This document shows positions 1-8,400 of a stretch of DNA of 64,000 nucleotides, one piece after another; position 1 is the first letter of the stretch, and the number at the start of each line of letters is the position of its first letter. Under the pieces are notes generated by a model. It was not told where the DNA came from. It searched no databases and saw only the letters and a list, made by a program, of their open reading frames with translations. The position numbers and the translations under genes were made by a program. The DNA is taken from assembly GCF_023349185.1 (NCBI RefSeq), contig NZ_JAKIKY010000004.1, positions 124,001 through 188,000 of the forward strand, given 5' to 3'. This DNA comes from Shewanella aquimarina (lineage in GTDB: Bacteria > Pseudomonadota > Gammaproteobacteria > Enterobacterales > Shewanellaceae).

Positions 1-10
1 TAGCAAAACA

Positions 11-47
11 AAAGCCCTGTTGTTTATCGAAAGCAGCAGGGCTTTTT
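11..47. terminator. Rho-independent terminator, probably bidirectional
   Basis: The arms AAAGCCCTG (11-19) and CAGGGCTTT (37-45) form a perfect 9-bp stem followed by a T-run. The upstream side is A-rich, so the hairpin could also work on the reverse strand. It presumably ends a gene lying before the window. Confidence 0.75.
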
Positions 48-194
48 GTTGGGGAATTAGTATTGAAGTTAGATGACTCTGTTTTTAATTAACTTCAATA
101 AGATATGAATAAACTGAACTTATCCTAGATAGCCTGGCCGTTGCGTCTTGCTGCACTTATCAAAAGAAGTGAAATCGAAGAGATAGAAGATACC

Positions 195-285
195 TGTGTA
201 AACACGATTTTGGCCCTTGACGACAGGACGTCGTCGTGGAGCCTCCAAGGATGGAAGTACGGCGTGCCAAAATTGTGTTTGCACA
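195..285. repeat. REP-like long inverted repeat element
   Basis: The arm TGTGTAAACACGATTTTGGC (195-214) pairs with 266-285 at 18 of 20 positions. The 51-nt interior contains nested pairings: GACGAC (219-224) with GTCGTC (230-235), and CCTTG (215-219) with CAAGG (246-250), which are mutually exclusive at the shared base. No coding potential is evident. The form is that of an intergenic palindromic element. Similar sequences may be scattered in Shewanella genomes, but I cannot confirm that here. Confidence 0.55.
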
Positions 286-534
286 TCCCTCGCCGGGCAG
301 GTGATTCAAAGCAATGAAGTGTGATGAGGTTAATTAGGTTAGTGTGACAAAATTTGTAGGTGCAAATACCAAAGCTATCCATTCTTGGGCTTTGGCATAG
401 TGTACCAGACACAAATCCCCTCTTTGGCCTTCTGACCTCCAGGTCTAAATCCTTCCCTAGGATTTTAGACATTCCCCACTTCCCTGTGGGTCAGGGAGGA
501 AATGCCTCGAAATGTCTGGAACATTTCAAGGCCC

Positions 535-632
535 TGGCCACCGGGGATACCTCTCCATAAACAGAAAATCCATGTACAACCCCCCTCTTTGGCCTTCCTT
601 GGCCACCGGGGATAAGTACAATCCATGTACAA
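535..632. repeat. Local imperfect tandem duplication
   Basis: TGGCCACCGGGGATA occurs at 535-549 and again ending at 614. AATCCATGTACAA occurs at 567-579 and 620-632. The segment is therefore duplicated with internal divergence or deletion between copies. No gene is affected. Confidence 0.6.
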
Positions 633-659
633 ATAAGCCAGTCGTTAGACTGGCTTATT
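632..659 (-). terminator. Hairpin downstream of arcA
   Basis: AATAAGCCAGTC (632-643), loop GTTA, then GACTGGCTTATT (648-659) forms a perfect 12-bp stem just past the arcA stop. It lacks a long T-run, so it may stabilise the 3' end rather than be a strong intrinsic terminator. A second hairpin (AATCACAT 665-672 with ATGTGATT 686-693) touches the arcA stop codon. Confidence 0.55.
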
Positions 660-692
660 AATCGAATCACATTTGCGCTAGCTGGATGTGAT

Positions 693-1412
693 TTATGCTT
701 CTTCTAAGTTACCGCAGAAACGATAGCCTTCGCCGTGGATGGTAGCGATGATCTCAGGCGTATCTGGCAAGCTTTCGAAGTGCTTACGGATGCGACGAAT
801 GGTCACGTCCACAGTACGGTCGTGTGGCTTAAGCTCACGGCCTGTCATCTTCATCAGCAGATCGGCACGGGTCAGGATCTTGCCTGGGTTCTCAACGAAG
901 TGCAGCATGGCGCGGAACTCACTGCGGGGCAGCTTGTACGACTCGCCCTGTGGACTTACCAGTGAACGGCTGTTGATCTCTAGGCTCCAACCGTTGAAGC
1001 GGTAGAATTCTACGGCGCTCTTCTCTTCGGTTTCGCCGCCGGTGCTGTTGACGCGAGTCAGCAGGTTACGTGCACGGATAGTCAGTTCGCGTGGGTTAAA
1101 TGGCTTGGTGATATAGTCATCGGCACCAATTTCCAGACCCAAGATCTTGTCAACTTCGTTGTCACGGCCGGTAAGGAAGATAAGGCCGATGTTGTTGATT
1201 TCACGAAGTTCACGCGCAAGCAGTAGACCATTCTTACCTGGTAGGTTGATATCCATTACCACAAGATTGATCTTGTTTTCCTGCATGGCTTTATGCATCT
1301 CTGCGCCGTCATTGGCTTCAGTTACCACATATCCTTCAGCCTCGAAAATACTTCTTAGCGTGTTCCGGGTAACGGCTTCATCTTCAACGATCAGAATGTG
1401 CGGGTTTTGCAT
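693..1412 (-). CDS. arcA: Aerobic respiration control response regulator ArcA
   Basis: A 239-residue OmpR/PhoB-type response regulator that controls respiratory genes according to redox state; in Shewanella it works with ArcS/HptA-type partners. The receiver domain covers about residues 1-120 with phospho-acceptor Asp54 (VVMDINLPG) and conserved Lys103. A winged-helix DNA-binding domain follows (about 135-235). Identity to the Escherichia protein is obvious along the full length, including the [15 protein letters not shown] and [18 protein letters not shown] stretches. It is monocistronic, with about 575 bp of AT-rich upstream DNA. The partner kinase is not in the window. Confidence 0.97.
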   Translation of the reverse strand: MQNPHILIVEDEAVTRNTLRSIFEAEGYVVTEANDGAEMHKAMQENKINLVVMDINLPGKNGLLLARELREINNIGLIFLTGRDNEVDKILGLEIGADDYITKPFNPRELTIRARNLLTRVNSTGGETEEKSAVEFYRFNGWSLEINSRSLVSPQGESYKLPRSEFRAMLHFVENPGKILTRADLLMKMTGRELKPHDRTVDVTIRRIRKHFESLPDTPEIIATIHGEGYRFCGNLEEA

Positions 1413-1986
1413 ATTTATTTACCTAATATTTGTTTAAAACTGTTCTAACCATGAGCGCTAGTTGGTGCTGCTGCGCCCTATCTGTCTTCGCGACAATTAC
1501 CGAACTCACGTAGTGCTTTTATCAAACCCAATTGGTACAGCAACACACTTCATGATTAGTAAAGTATACGTATCTCTTTCAAAAGACACGCGAACTGTTA
1601 CTCACTTCGATTAACAATAGTTGGGAATAGTTCCGTTAACTATCTAATATTTTCAAGTTTAAATGCTAAATCAGCCTAAGCTCACATTTTATACAGGAAA
1701 TTGACTAACTTTTGATGACCTTGTAGTCGACAAGATGTAACAAAAAGTATTTCATCGTGAGATGAGTGGAAGTGAATCAACGAACTTATTGTACTCGTTT
1801 TAGTCATTTGTTAACAAATGAAATGTTAACAAAATTCCTTTGAGATTTGATGTAAATCACATTTGTGCGCATAAGGTTCTGATTTTAATGGTATTAATAA
1901 AATTTAATAAAGTGACCTGTCTCACACCTCTAGGAAGGCGGAGGAATTTTGCTATAATCGACGGAATCTAATTTAGGAATATTTTA
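1413..1986. other. AT-rich divergent promoter region of arcA and the DUF3293 gene
   Basis: 574 bp without a gene. It contains a CRP/FNR-like palindrome (1847-1860), two GTTAAC hexamers 15 bp apart near 1810-1830, and a TATAAT -10 hexamer at 1953-1958 that suits the forward gene starting at 1987. The length suggests multi-input control of arcA. Confidence 0.5.
1847..1860. promoter_or_regulatory. Candidate FNR (EtrA)/CRP binding site
   Basis: TTGAT-GTAA-ATCAC matches the FNR half-sites TTGAT-N4-ATCAA with one mismatch. The right side extends to ATCACATTT, which also fits the CRP half-site. It lies 92 bp upstream of the TATAAT preceding the DUF3293 gene and about 435 bp upstream of arcA. Confidence 0.45.
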
Positions 1987-2421
1987 GTGATGAGTAAAGC
2001 AAGCGAACACCTTTGGCAATGCTATCAGCAAACGCAGTTCTTACTTACACAACCTTTCTCCCCTTCGTTATCATTTGCAATCATTACCGCTCATAATCCT
2101 AAAGGCCAACACCTTTCTCCCTCGCAAAACCGTCTCCTCGACAAACAGCTTCAACGTCATATTCAACGTCTCCAATATCCCTATCGTGCCCTGATCGGTG
2201 CCTCCAGTGACAGAGGCCATATGGAGAAGAGCTGGGCCGTGTCTATCGATAAGGCCGCAGCCGTAGATCTTGGCAAGGTGTTTAATCAAAACGCCATCTA
2301 TTTTGTCGATGAGGACGAGCTGCAACTGGTGCCTTGTCTGGTGGAGTATGACGAGCTCACCCTGGGCAAGTTTTCTGCCCGGGTCTGTCTGGTCAGCGAG
2401 CTGCCCGACATCAGCCGCTAG
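1987..2421 (+). CDS. DUF3293 domain-containing protein
   Basis: A 144-residue soluble protein of unknown function. The FAIITAHNP segment near residue 30 and the following N..L...L pattern fit DUF3293, recalled from family knowledge. No signal peptide or membrane segment is visible. The start is ambiguous: GTG at 1987 has AGGA (1975-1978) at 8-nt spacing, while ATG at 1990 is the very next codon. A TATAAT at 1953-1958 suggests its own promoter. It lies between arcA (divergent) and the lysC riboswitch, with no functional link evident. Confidence 0.75.
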   Translation: MMSKASEHLWQCYQQTQFLLTQPFSPSLSFAIITAHNPKGQHLSPSQNRLLDKQLQRHIQRLQYPYRALIGASSDRGHMEKSWAVSIDKAAAVDLGKVFNQNAIYFVDEDELQLVPCLVEYDELTLGKFSARVCLVSELPDISR

Positions 2422-2468
2422 CAGGCGGGGAACTTGAGAGGCTTTCATCAAGACAAGCTAAAATATCG

Positions 2469-2496
2469 TTGACTTTTTATTCTGTTATTTGATAGT
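2469..2496 (+). promoter_or_regulatory. Candidate sigma-70 promoter of the lysC leader
   Basis: TTGACT (2469-2474) and GATAGT (2491-2496) are separated by 16 bp. They lie about 30 bp before the first paired bases of the lysine riboswitch, as expected for the promoter of the leader RNA. Confidence 0.4.
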
Positions 2497-2526
2497 TTTC
2501 TTGCATCCTGACCTTAAGGTTAGTGA

Positions 2527-2697
2527 TACAGAAGAGGAGCGTTAACTAGGTAGTAAGCCCGAGGAGTCCAAACTCCGTTGACGGTTTATGAGGGAGATTA
2601 ACGCCGAGGTAAAGAGATGTTTGGTTTCATCTATTTATCGGTCGACTGGGCTGAATCCCATCGATTGTCACCTGTTTTTTGGTGGAGAGCTTCTGGT
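2527..2697 (+). promoter_or_regulatory. Lysine riboswitch (L box) in the lysC leader
   Basis: The closing stem P1 pairs CAGAAG (2529-2534) with CTTCTG (2690-2695). Conserved L-box blocks appear in the right order: AGAAGAGG.GCG near 2531, GCCGAGGT near 2603, GGGCTGAATCCC near 2648, GATTGTCACC, and GGTGGAGAGCTTCTGG before P1 closes. These correspond closely to the Escherichia lysC leader. No T-run hairpin follows, so control is probably at translation. Downstream, GCACC (2736-2740) can pair with GGTGC at 2722-2726 or with GGTGC at 2821-2825, which overlaps the lysC ribosome binding site. The aptamer call is strong; the platform is inference. Confidence 0.9.
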
Positions 2698-2829
2698 GGC
2701 AATCGCTGTTTCCCGTCTTGGGGTGCGTCATCTTTGCACCAGGCTCTTCGAACGAAGTAAGTTCGGAGCGTATTCAATGTTATCTATTTCTTTCGTGTCA
2801 TCGTCAGCTACTTGGGTTGAGGTGCGCTA

Positions 2830-4188
2830 ATGTCTATTGTTGTTGCTAAGTTTGGTGGTACCTCGGTTGCCGATTATGAGGCGATGAACCGCTGCGCCGA
2901 TATCGTATTGGCCAATCCTGAACCCCGCGTGGTGGTCGTTAGCGCCTCGAGCGGTGTGACCAATCTCCTGGTGGAGCTAACTCAGGAGCATGTGGGCTTT
3001 GAGCGTCGTCAGCAGCTGCTCAAGGCGATCGCCTCGATTCAATATAAGATCCTCGACGAGTTGGGTCAGCCCCATGATGTGGCCGCCCGCCTCGATGCCA
3101 TCTTAAGTAAGATTGCCAGCCTGAGCGAGTCGCTCTCCCAAAACCGTAATAAGGAGACTACAGACGAACTGCTTGCCCAGGGTGAGCAGTGTTCATCAGT
3201 CTTGTTTGCTGCTGTGCTGAGAGAGAAGGGCGAGCGGGCGAGCGCCTTCGATGTGCGTCAGGTGATGCGTACCGACAGTCATTTCGGCCGTGCCGAGCCG
3301 CAGATCGAAGCGGTGAAGCAGCTTTGCACAGAGCATCTGCTACCACTGCTTAGTGAGCAGCGTATCGTGACCCAAGGTTTTATCGGCGCCGATGAACAGG
3401 GGGCCACCACTACGTTAGGCCGTGGGGGTAGCGATTATTCGGCGGCCCTGCTTGCCGAGGCGCTGGATGCGTCTGCGGTTGAGATCTGGACGGATGTGCC
3501 GGGGATCTTCAGCACAGATCCACGCCTAGCGCCGAATGCGCGCCCTATCCCTGAGATAAGTTTTAACGAGGCGGCCGAGATGGCCACCTTCGGTGCCAAG
3601 GTGCTGCACCCGGCAACCATTTTGCCGGCGGTCAGACACAAGATTCAGGTGTTTGTTGGCTCCAGTAAGGCCCCTGAGCTCGGTGGCACCTGGATACGTC
3701 ATCAGGTGAATGACGAGCCCATCTATCGCGCCGTGGTGGTGCGACGCGACCAGACGCTACTTAACCTGCACAGCTTGCAGATGCTGCACGCCCAAGGCTT
3801 CCTGGCCGAGACCTTTGCCACCCTGGCGCGCCACAAGATCAGTGTGGACTTAATCACCACCTCAGAGGTGAACGTCTCTCTGACGCTAGATAAGACGGGT
3901 TCAGATTCGGCCGGAAACAGCCTGCTGAGCGAGGCCTTGTTGCAGGAGCTGTCGCAGCATTGCCGGGTGCGGGTCGAAGATGGCCTGGCGCTGGTGGCGA
4001 TAGTGGGTAACAAGATTGCCACCACGCCGGGTGTATGTCGCCGCGTGTTCGAGGTGTTAGAGCCCCACAATGTGCGCATGATCTGTCAGGGCGCAAGTCC
4101 ACACAACTTATGTGTCCTGGTGGCCGAGTCTGAGGCGGCTCAGGTCGTCAGCGCCCTACATCAAAACTTATTCGAAGGGGCGCTATGA
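2830..4188 (+). CDS. lysC: Lysine-sensitive aspartate kinase III
   Basis: A 452-residue monofunctional aspartokinase catalysing ATP-dependent phosphorylation of aspartate, the entry step to lysine, threonine and methionine. The amino-acid kinase domain begins with KFGGTSV (residues 7-13) and contains TTLGRGGSDY and the FGAKVLHPAT segment. Two ACT-type regulatory regions follow (about 310-450), including HKISVDLITTSEV. Length and sequence match Escherichia LysC (449 residues). Ribosome site GAGG is at 2819-2822. It is preceded by a lysine riboswitch, so it is presumably controlled both allosterically and at RNA level. It overlaps the next gene by 4 nt. Confidence 0.97.
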   Translation: MSIVVAKFGGTSVADYEAMNRCADIVLANPEPRVVVVSASSGVTNLLVELTQEHVGFERRQQLLKAIASIQYKILDELGQPHDVAARLDAILSKIASLSESLSQNRNKETTDELLAQGEQCSSVLFAAVLREKGERASAFDVRQVMRTDSHFGRAEPQIEAVKQLCTEHLLPLLSEQRIVTQGFIGADEQGATTTLGRGGSDYSAALLAEALDASAVEIWTDVPGIFSTDPRLAPNARPIPEISFNEAAEMATFGAKVLHPATILPAVRHKIQVFVGSSKAPELGGTWIRHQVNDEPIYRAVVVRRDQTLLNLHSLQMLHAQGFLAETFATLARHKISVDLITTSEVNVSLTLDKTGSDSAGNSLLSEALLQELSQHCRVRVEDGLALVAIVGNKIATTPGVCRRVFEVLEPHNVRMICQGASPHNLCVLVAESEAAQVVSALHQNLFEGAL

Positions 4189-5291
4189 AGCTGGGTCGTT
4201 CCACGCTAAAGATTGGCGAGCTCGCCACTGGCCAAGATCTCGAGCTGAACCTGTTTGAGTTTGCCCCTGAGGTGCTGACCGGGCCGAGTGTCTATATTCA
4301 GGCCAACGTCCACGGCGCCGAGGTGCAGGGTAATGCGGTGATCTATCAGCTGATGCAGGCGCTCGAAGGCTGCGAGCTGCGCGGCAAGATCACCCTGGTG
4401 CCTCTGGCTAATCCTCTGGGAATTAATCAAAAGAGTGGCGAGTTTACCCTGGGCCGGTTCGATCCCATTACCGGGGTGAACTGGAACCGTGAATATCTCG
4501 ACCATAAGTTGGATATTGCTAGCTGGTATCAGGGCCATAAACACCTGAATGATGCCGAGCTGATCGCCCATTTCAGGGCCTTGCTGGTTGAGCGTTGCTA
4601 TAGCCGTCTGCATGAGCCCTGGGGGATCACTACGGGCCATCGTCTGGCGGTGAGCCTGCAGCAGATGGGCCATGAGGCGGATATCGTGCTGGATCTGCAT
4701 ACCGGCCCTAAGTCGTGCAAGCACCTCTATTGCCCCGAGTATGACCAAGATGCCGCCAAGTACTTCTCTATTCCCTATACCCTGCTGATCCCCAACGAGT
4801 TTGGCGGGGCCATGGATGAGTCTATCTTCTGTCCCTGGTGGCAGCTGAGTGAATATCTGGCCACTCAGGCGCGAGAGATTGAGGTGCCCGTATCGGCCTT
4901 TACCTTGGAGCTTGGTAGTCAAGAGAATGTCGACCTGGCGGATGCCTTGGTGGATGCTGAAGGGATACTGGCCTATCTCAGCCTGCGCGGCGTGATAGGT
5001 GAGCGCATTTCGCCCTCGGGCATGCCACGCTATGCCTGCCACCTGAAAGACTATAAGAAGTATCATGCGCCACTGGGTGGTTTGGTGGAGTATAAGGCGA
5101 AGGTTGGGCAGCCTCTTTTGGCCGGTGAACCGCTCGCCAACATCCTGCGTGTCGACAGATATGGCCAGGAGGATGCGATAGTGCCTCTGAGTCTGCCTGT
5201 AGACTGCGTGCCAGTACTGCATTTTGCCTCGGCATCTGTCAACCAAGGCACGGAACTCTACAAGGTGATGACCAAGGTGTTTCCGCTTTAG
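4185..5291 (+). CDS. Succinylglutamate desuccinylase/aspartoacylase-family metallohydrolase
   Basis: A 368-residue M14-like zinc hydrolase of the AstE/ASPA superfamily. The zinc-binding pair is seen as HGAEVQ (His43, Glu46), the third ligand probably His172 (LDLHTGP), and the catalytic Glu as Glu242 (FTLELGS). There is no signal peptide, so it is cytoplasmic. The start ATG overlaps the lysC stop (ATGA), implying translational coupling and shared control by the lysine riboswitch. The family removes acyl groups from amino acids or carries out related amide hydrolysis. Substrate is unknown. The link to lysC suggests an acylated amino acid of the aspartate family, which is inference. Confidence 0.88.
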   Translation: MKLGRSTLKIGELATGQDLELNLFEFAPEVLTGPSVYIQANVHGAEVQGNAVIYQLMQALEGCELRGKITLVPLANPLGINQKSGEFTLGRFDPITGVNWNREYLDHKLDIASWYQGHKHLNDAELIAHFRALLVERCYSRLHEPWGITTGHRLAVSLQQMGHEADIVLDLHTGPKSCKHLYCPEYDQDAAKYFSIPYTLLIPNEFGGAMDESIFCPWWQLSEYLATQAREIEVPVSAFTLELGSQENVDLADALVDAEGILAYLSLRGVIGERISPSGMPRYACHLKDYKKYHAPLGGLVEYKAKVGQPLLAGEPLANILRVDRYGQEDAIVPLSLPVDCVPVLHFASASVNQGTELYKVMTKVFPL

Positions 5292-5360
5292 TTATAGGCT
5301 TGGTTAAGACTTAGCGTGTTAGCGTAGAGTTTGGTCTAATCGCCCGAAGCGTTACCAATA

Positions 5361-5388
5361 AAAAAGGGAGCCAAATGGCTCCCTTTTT
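5361..5388. terminator. Bidirectional terminator between convergent genes
   Basis: AAAAGGGAGCC (5362-5372), loop AAAT, then GGCTCCCTTTTT form a strong GC stem with A-run and T-run on the two sides. It serves both the forward acylase operon and the reverse protease gene ending at 5406. Confidence 0.9.
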
Positions 5389-5405
5389 CTGTTCATGCTA
5401 GATGC

Positions 5406-8400
5406 TTACTTGCGACGACGTAGCGCTGCAAATGGTAGCATCAGTAGTGCGAACCAACCCAGTGAACCACCACCTGAAGATTTCTCTTCCTTGGCGTTAA
5501 CTGTGATTGTTGCAGTACCTGCTGCACTCTCTAGCTCACCATCGCTGGCGACAACAGAGAAAGTCAGGGTGTTGTTACCCGCTGGAGCAGTGAACTTAAT
5601 TTCTGCACCGCCGTTGTTAAAGGTAACAGGTGTACCTGCAGTCTGTGTCCAAGTGTAGGTTAGCTTGTCACCATCAACGTCTTTACCGTTAGCCTTAGCG
5701 GTAACCACGAAGCCTTCGGTACTTGTCATACCGCTAGGCGCGACAGTTGGCGCATCGTTGATGTTGTTCACCATCACGTTGACAGTAGTCGCTGCGTTCA
5801 GGTTGCCTTCGGCATCCTTAGAGGTGTAGGTGAATGAGTCTTTACCGAAGAAGTCATCTTCTGGTGTGTAGGTAATAGAACCATCTTTATCTACAGTTAC
5901 TTCACCATGCTCAGGCTCATCAACCAGTGTCGCTTCACCTAGGGCTCCAGCAGGCGCAACATCGATAATGCGCTGCGCATTAGCCGTCATGCCGTCACCA
6001 GTTATAGAGACGCGAGCCACTTTTTGGCTAACAGTGTCGTTTTCTAACACGTTTGCTTCCAAGGTCGCTTCTTCGTCAACTGAGAAGTTGTCTGTTTGAC
6101 CTGGGTTGAAGCTAGTTGGTGTTGCCAGATAGTCGATCTCTACGCTGCCTGAAGAGGTTGCTTGAAGTGCAACATAGTCGTCAGAAGTAACAGTGCCACC
6201 TTGTCCATTGTAGTGGAAGGTTGTACCTACGCTACCGCTGATGTTCTCTGCACCGATAGTGACATTGCTAGGCATGTTAGGGATGTCTAGGTAGTTGAAC
6301 CAAATATCTTCTACGTCACCAGTTTGAATCCACAGGCTGAAGCTGTACTTGTTACCAGAATCGTCTGCATAGAGCTGGGCATCTTTCCATTCGACAACGA
6401 TCCACTTCTTGTCGCCAGCAGCAACAACGCTGATACCTAGCTGTCCGCCACCAGTGTCACCAACAGTGCCATCGCTCAGGTCGTAGTCACTCCAGAACGG
6501 TGCCAAGATGTTGTTTGGATTCGCGCTATCTGGTAGTTCCTTGTTGTTCCAAGTGCCAGAAGCTGAACCGCCACCAACGATAGCGATACCGTTGTCAGAG
6601 ATGGTTAGCTGGGTGTAAGTTGCACCGTTGTATTTGAACTCAGGCAGGTTGAAGGTGAATGACTTCTCATCGCAACCATCAGTACAAGCTGGAACATAAG
6701 CCAGGTCTAGGTCGAAGATACTTGGCGCTGCGCCAGTACCTTTAGCCGATTTGATCTCTGGAAGATCCAGTCTACCTACCCAAGTGATACGACCAAGTGC
6801 TTCATCAACTTCAAAACCGTTTTGCGTTGCACCATTTAGTGTCACCTCAACATCATCGGCAGAAGTGAGCTTAGTGCCTTCTGGTGCCATAGCGGTAACA
6901 GTCACAGTGTTCTCAAACACAGTGTTGTTTACAACGGCTTTGATTGGCATATCCTCAGCGGCTGTTAGATCCGCCTTGGTCGCCATGGTAGAGATCAGTG
7001 AATCATCACTAGATTCTTTCGCCAAGATGGCAACAGGTAGGTGAGCATCTTGGTGAGAAGCACTCTTGATCATTACGTTACCGAAGATCCAAGCACCGTA
7101 TTCGCTGAAGGTTGAATCAACAGTCACAGTGAAGGTTGCTGATTCGCCAGCTTCCAGTTCCAGTGATGAAGGCGATACGCTGATACCTGCGCTGTCAGAA
7201 GAAGCTGAAAGCTCCCAAGAGGTCTTCTCGTCGCTCTTGTTGTATACGGTACGAGTGAAAGTACAAGGACCGACACAAGAGTCAGAAGCGATTGAAGGCT
7301 TGTCGAAGGTCAGAACTGCTTTAGCCGCAGCATCTAAATCCATGCGACCCGCGCCCATTGCAAATGGATCGGCTGGTGTGGCTGCATCATCATCAAGCAC
7401 GCCATCCATATGAGCGGTAGAGGTTAGAGCAGTCTTGATGTCGTTAGCAGACCAATCAGGGTGTAGCTGGCTCATCAAGGCTGCAGCACCTGCAACATGT
7501 GGGCTCGCCATACTTGTACCTGACATAGTGGTAAAGTCAGTGCCATCTTCATCAGGAGAGGTTGCAGACAGGATAGAGGTACCTGGCGCTGCAAGATCTG
7601 GCTTCAGAATGTTTTGGTTACCGTTAGGACCACGAGAGCTAGACTGGTTCAGGATATCGGCAAACTTGCTGTTAACGATACGAGTAACTTCGGCAGCAAT
7701 CGTACCTGTGGTGTCATCACCTAGGCCTTCAAGAATTGCAGCACCATCAGCGTCAGAGACCATCACTGCTGGCAGTGTTGAATCTGGCATATACATAGTG
7801 ATTGGAGCACCTGGTACGCTGTTGTAAACGATCATAGCTTTCGCGCCAGCAGCTTCTGCATTTTCAGCCTTAGTCGCGAATGAGCATGAACCACGAGAGA
7901 TAAGCGCGATACCGTCTTTGAAAGAGTCGGCAGCAAATGGCGTACAGCCAATAGTGTTCTCTGCATCAATATTAGCTGCAGCGATAATTTGTCCAGAGAT
8001 ATCGCTTTCTAGCAGACCATTGTTACCTTCAAGAGCTAGAATTTCTTCCCCATCCACGGTTAGCGTGTTAGCGAAGAAACGACCTGTTGTGGTGTTGGCT
8101 ACGGTAATGCCAGATTCGATACAGGCTGGACAACCGATAGTTTGAGGGCCGTTACCGTCGTTACCCGCAGCGGTAACAACCACTACGCCAGCGGCTTCAG
8201 CGGCTTCATACATCGCCTTGTATGGGCTGTTGGCTGGGTCGCCACCGGCGCCACCACCCCAAGAGTTGTTGATTACATCTGCACCATCGTTTACCGCGTG
8301 CTCCATCGCTTCCATCAGCATGATGTTAGAGCCACTGCCACGAGCGCAGTCAGTCTTAGTGAATAGGGCCTTGTAAACCATCAGGTAGGCAGCAGGTGCA

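Larger units (their letters stand above)
48..692. other. Structured intergenic region without a convincing gene
   Basis: About 640 bp lie between a terminator and arcA. The open frames here (reverse 125-472, forward 360-560) have no ribosome binding site and resemble no family I know. The stretch is rich in short hairpins: arms 195-214/266-285, CCAAAGC 369-375 with GCTTTGG 389-395, and GAAATGT 509-515 with ACATTTC 521-527. It also has a local duplication at 535-632. I regard it as non-coding repeat-type DNA. Confidence 0.6.

Noticed and set aside
125..472. Reverse-strand 115-codon frame in the left intergenic region
   Set aside because: No ribosome site, low-complexity composition, overlaps a palindromic repeat and a forward frame, and no family resemblance.
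1809..1828. Two TGTTA motifs upstream of arcA as an ArcA box
   Set aside because: The repeats are 15 bp apart rather than the 10-11 bp of ArcA sites, so autoregulation is only a guess.
2588..2830. 80-codon forward frame just upstream of lysC
   Set aside because: It lies inside the lysine riboswitch and its expression platform; the conserved aptamer bases explain the sequence.
4206..5246. 346-codon reverse frame opposite the acylase gene
   Set aside because: Antisense shadow of a well-supported gene; the translation shows no domain and there is no ribosome site.
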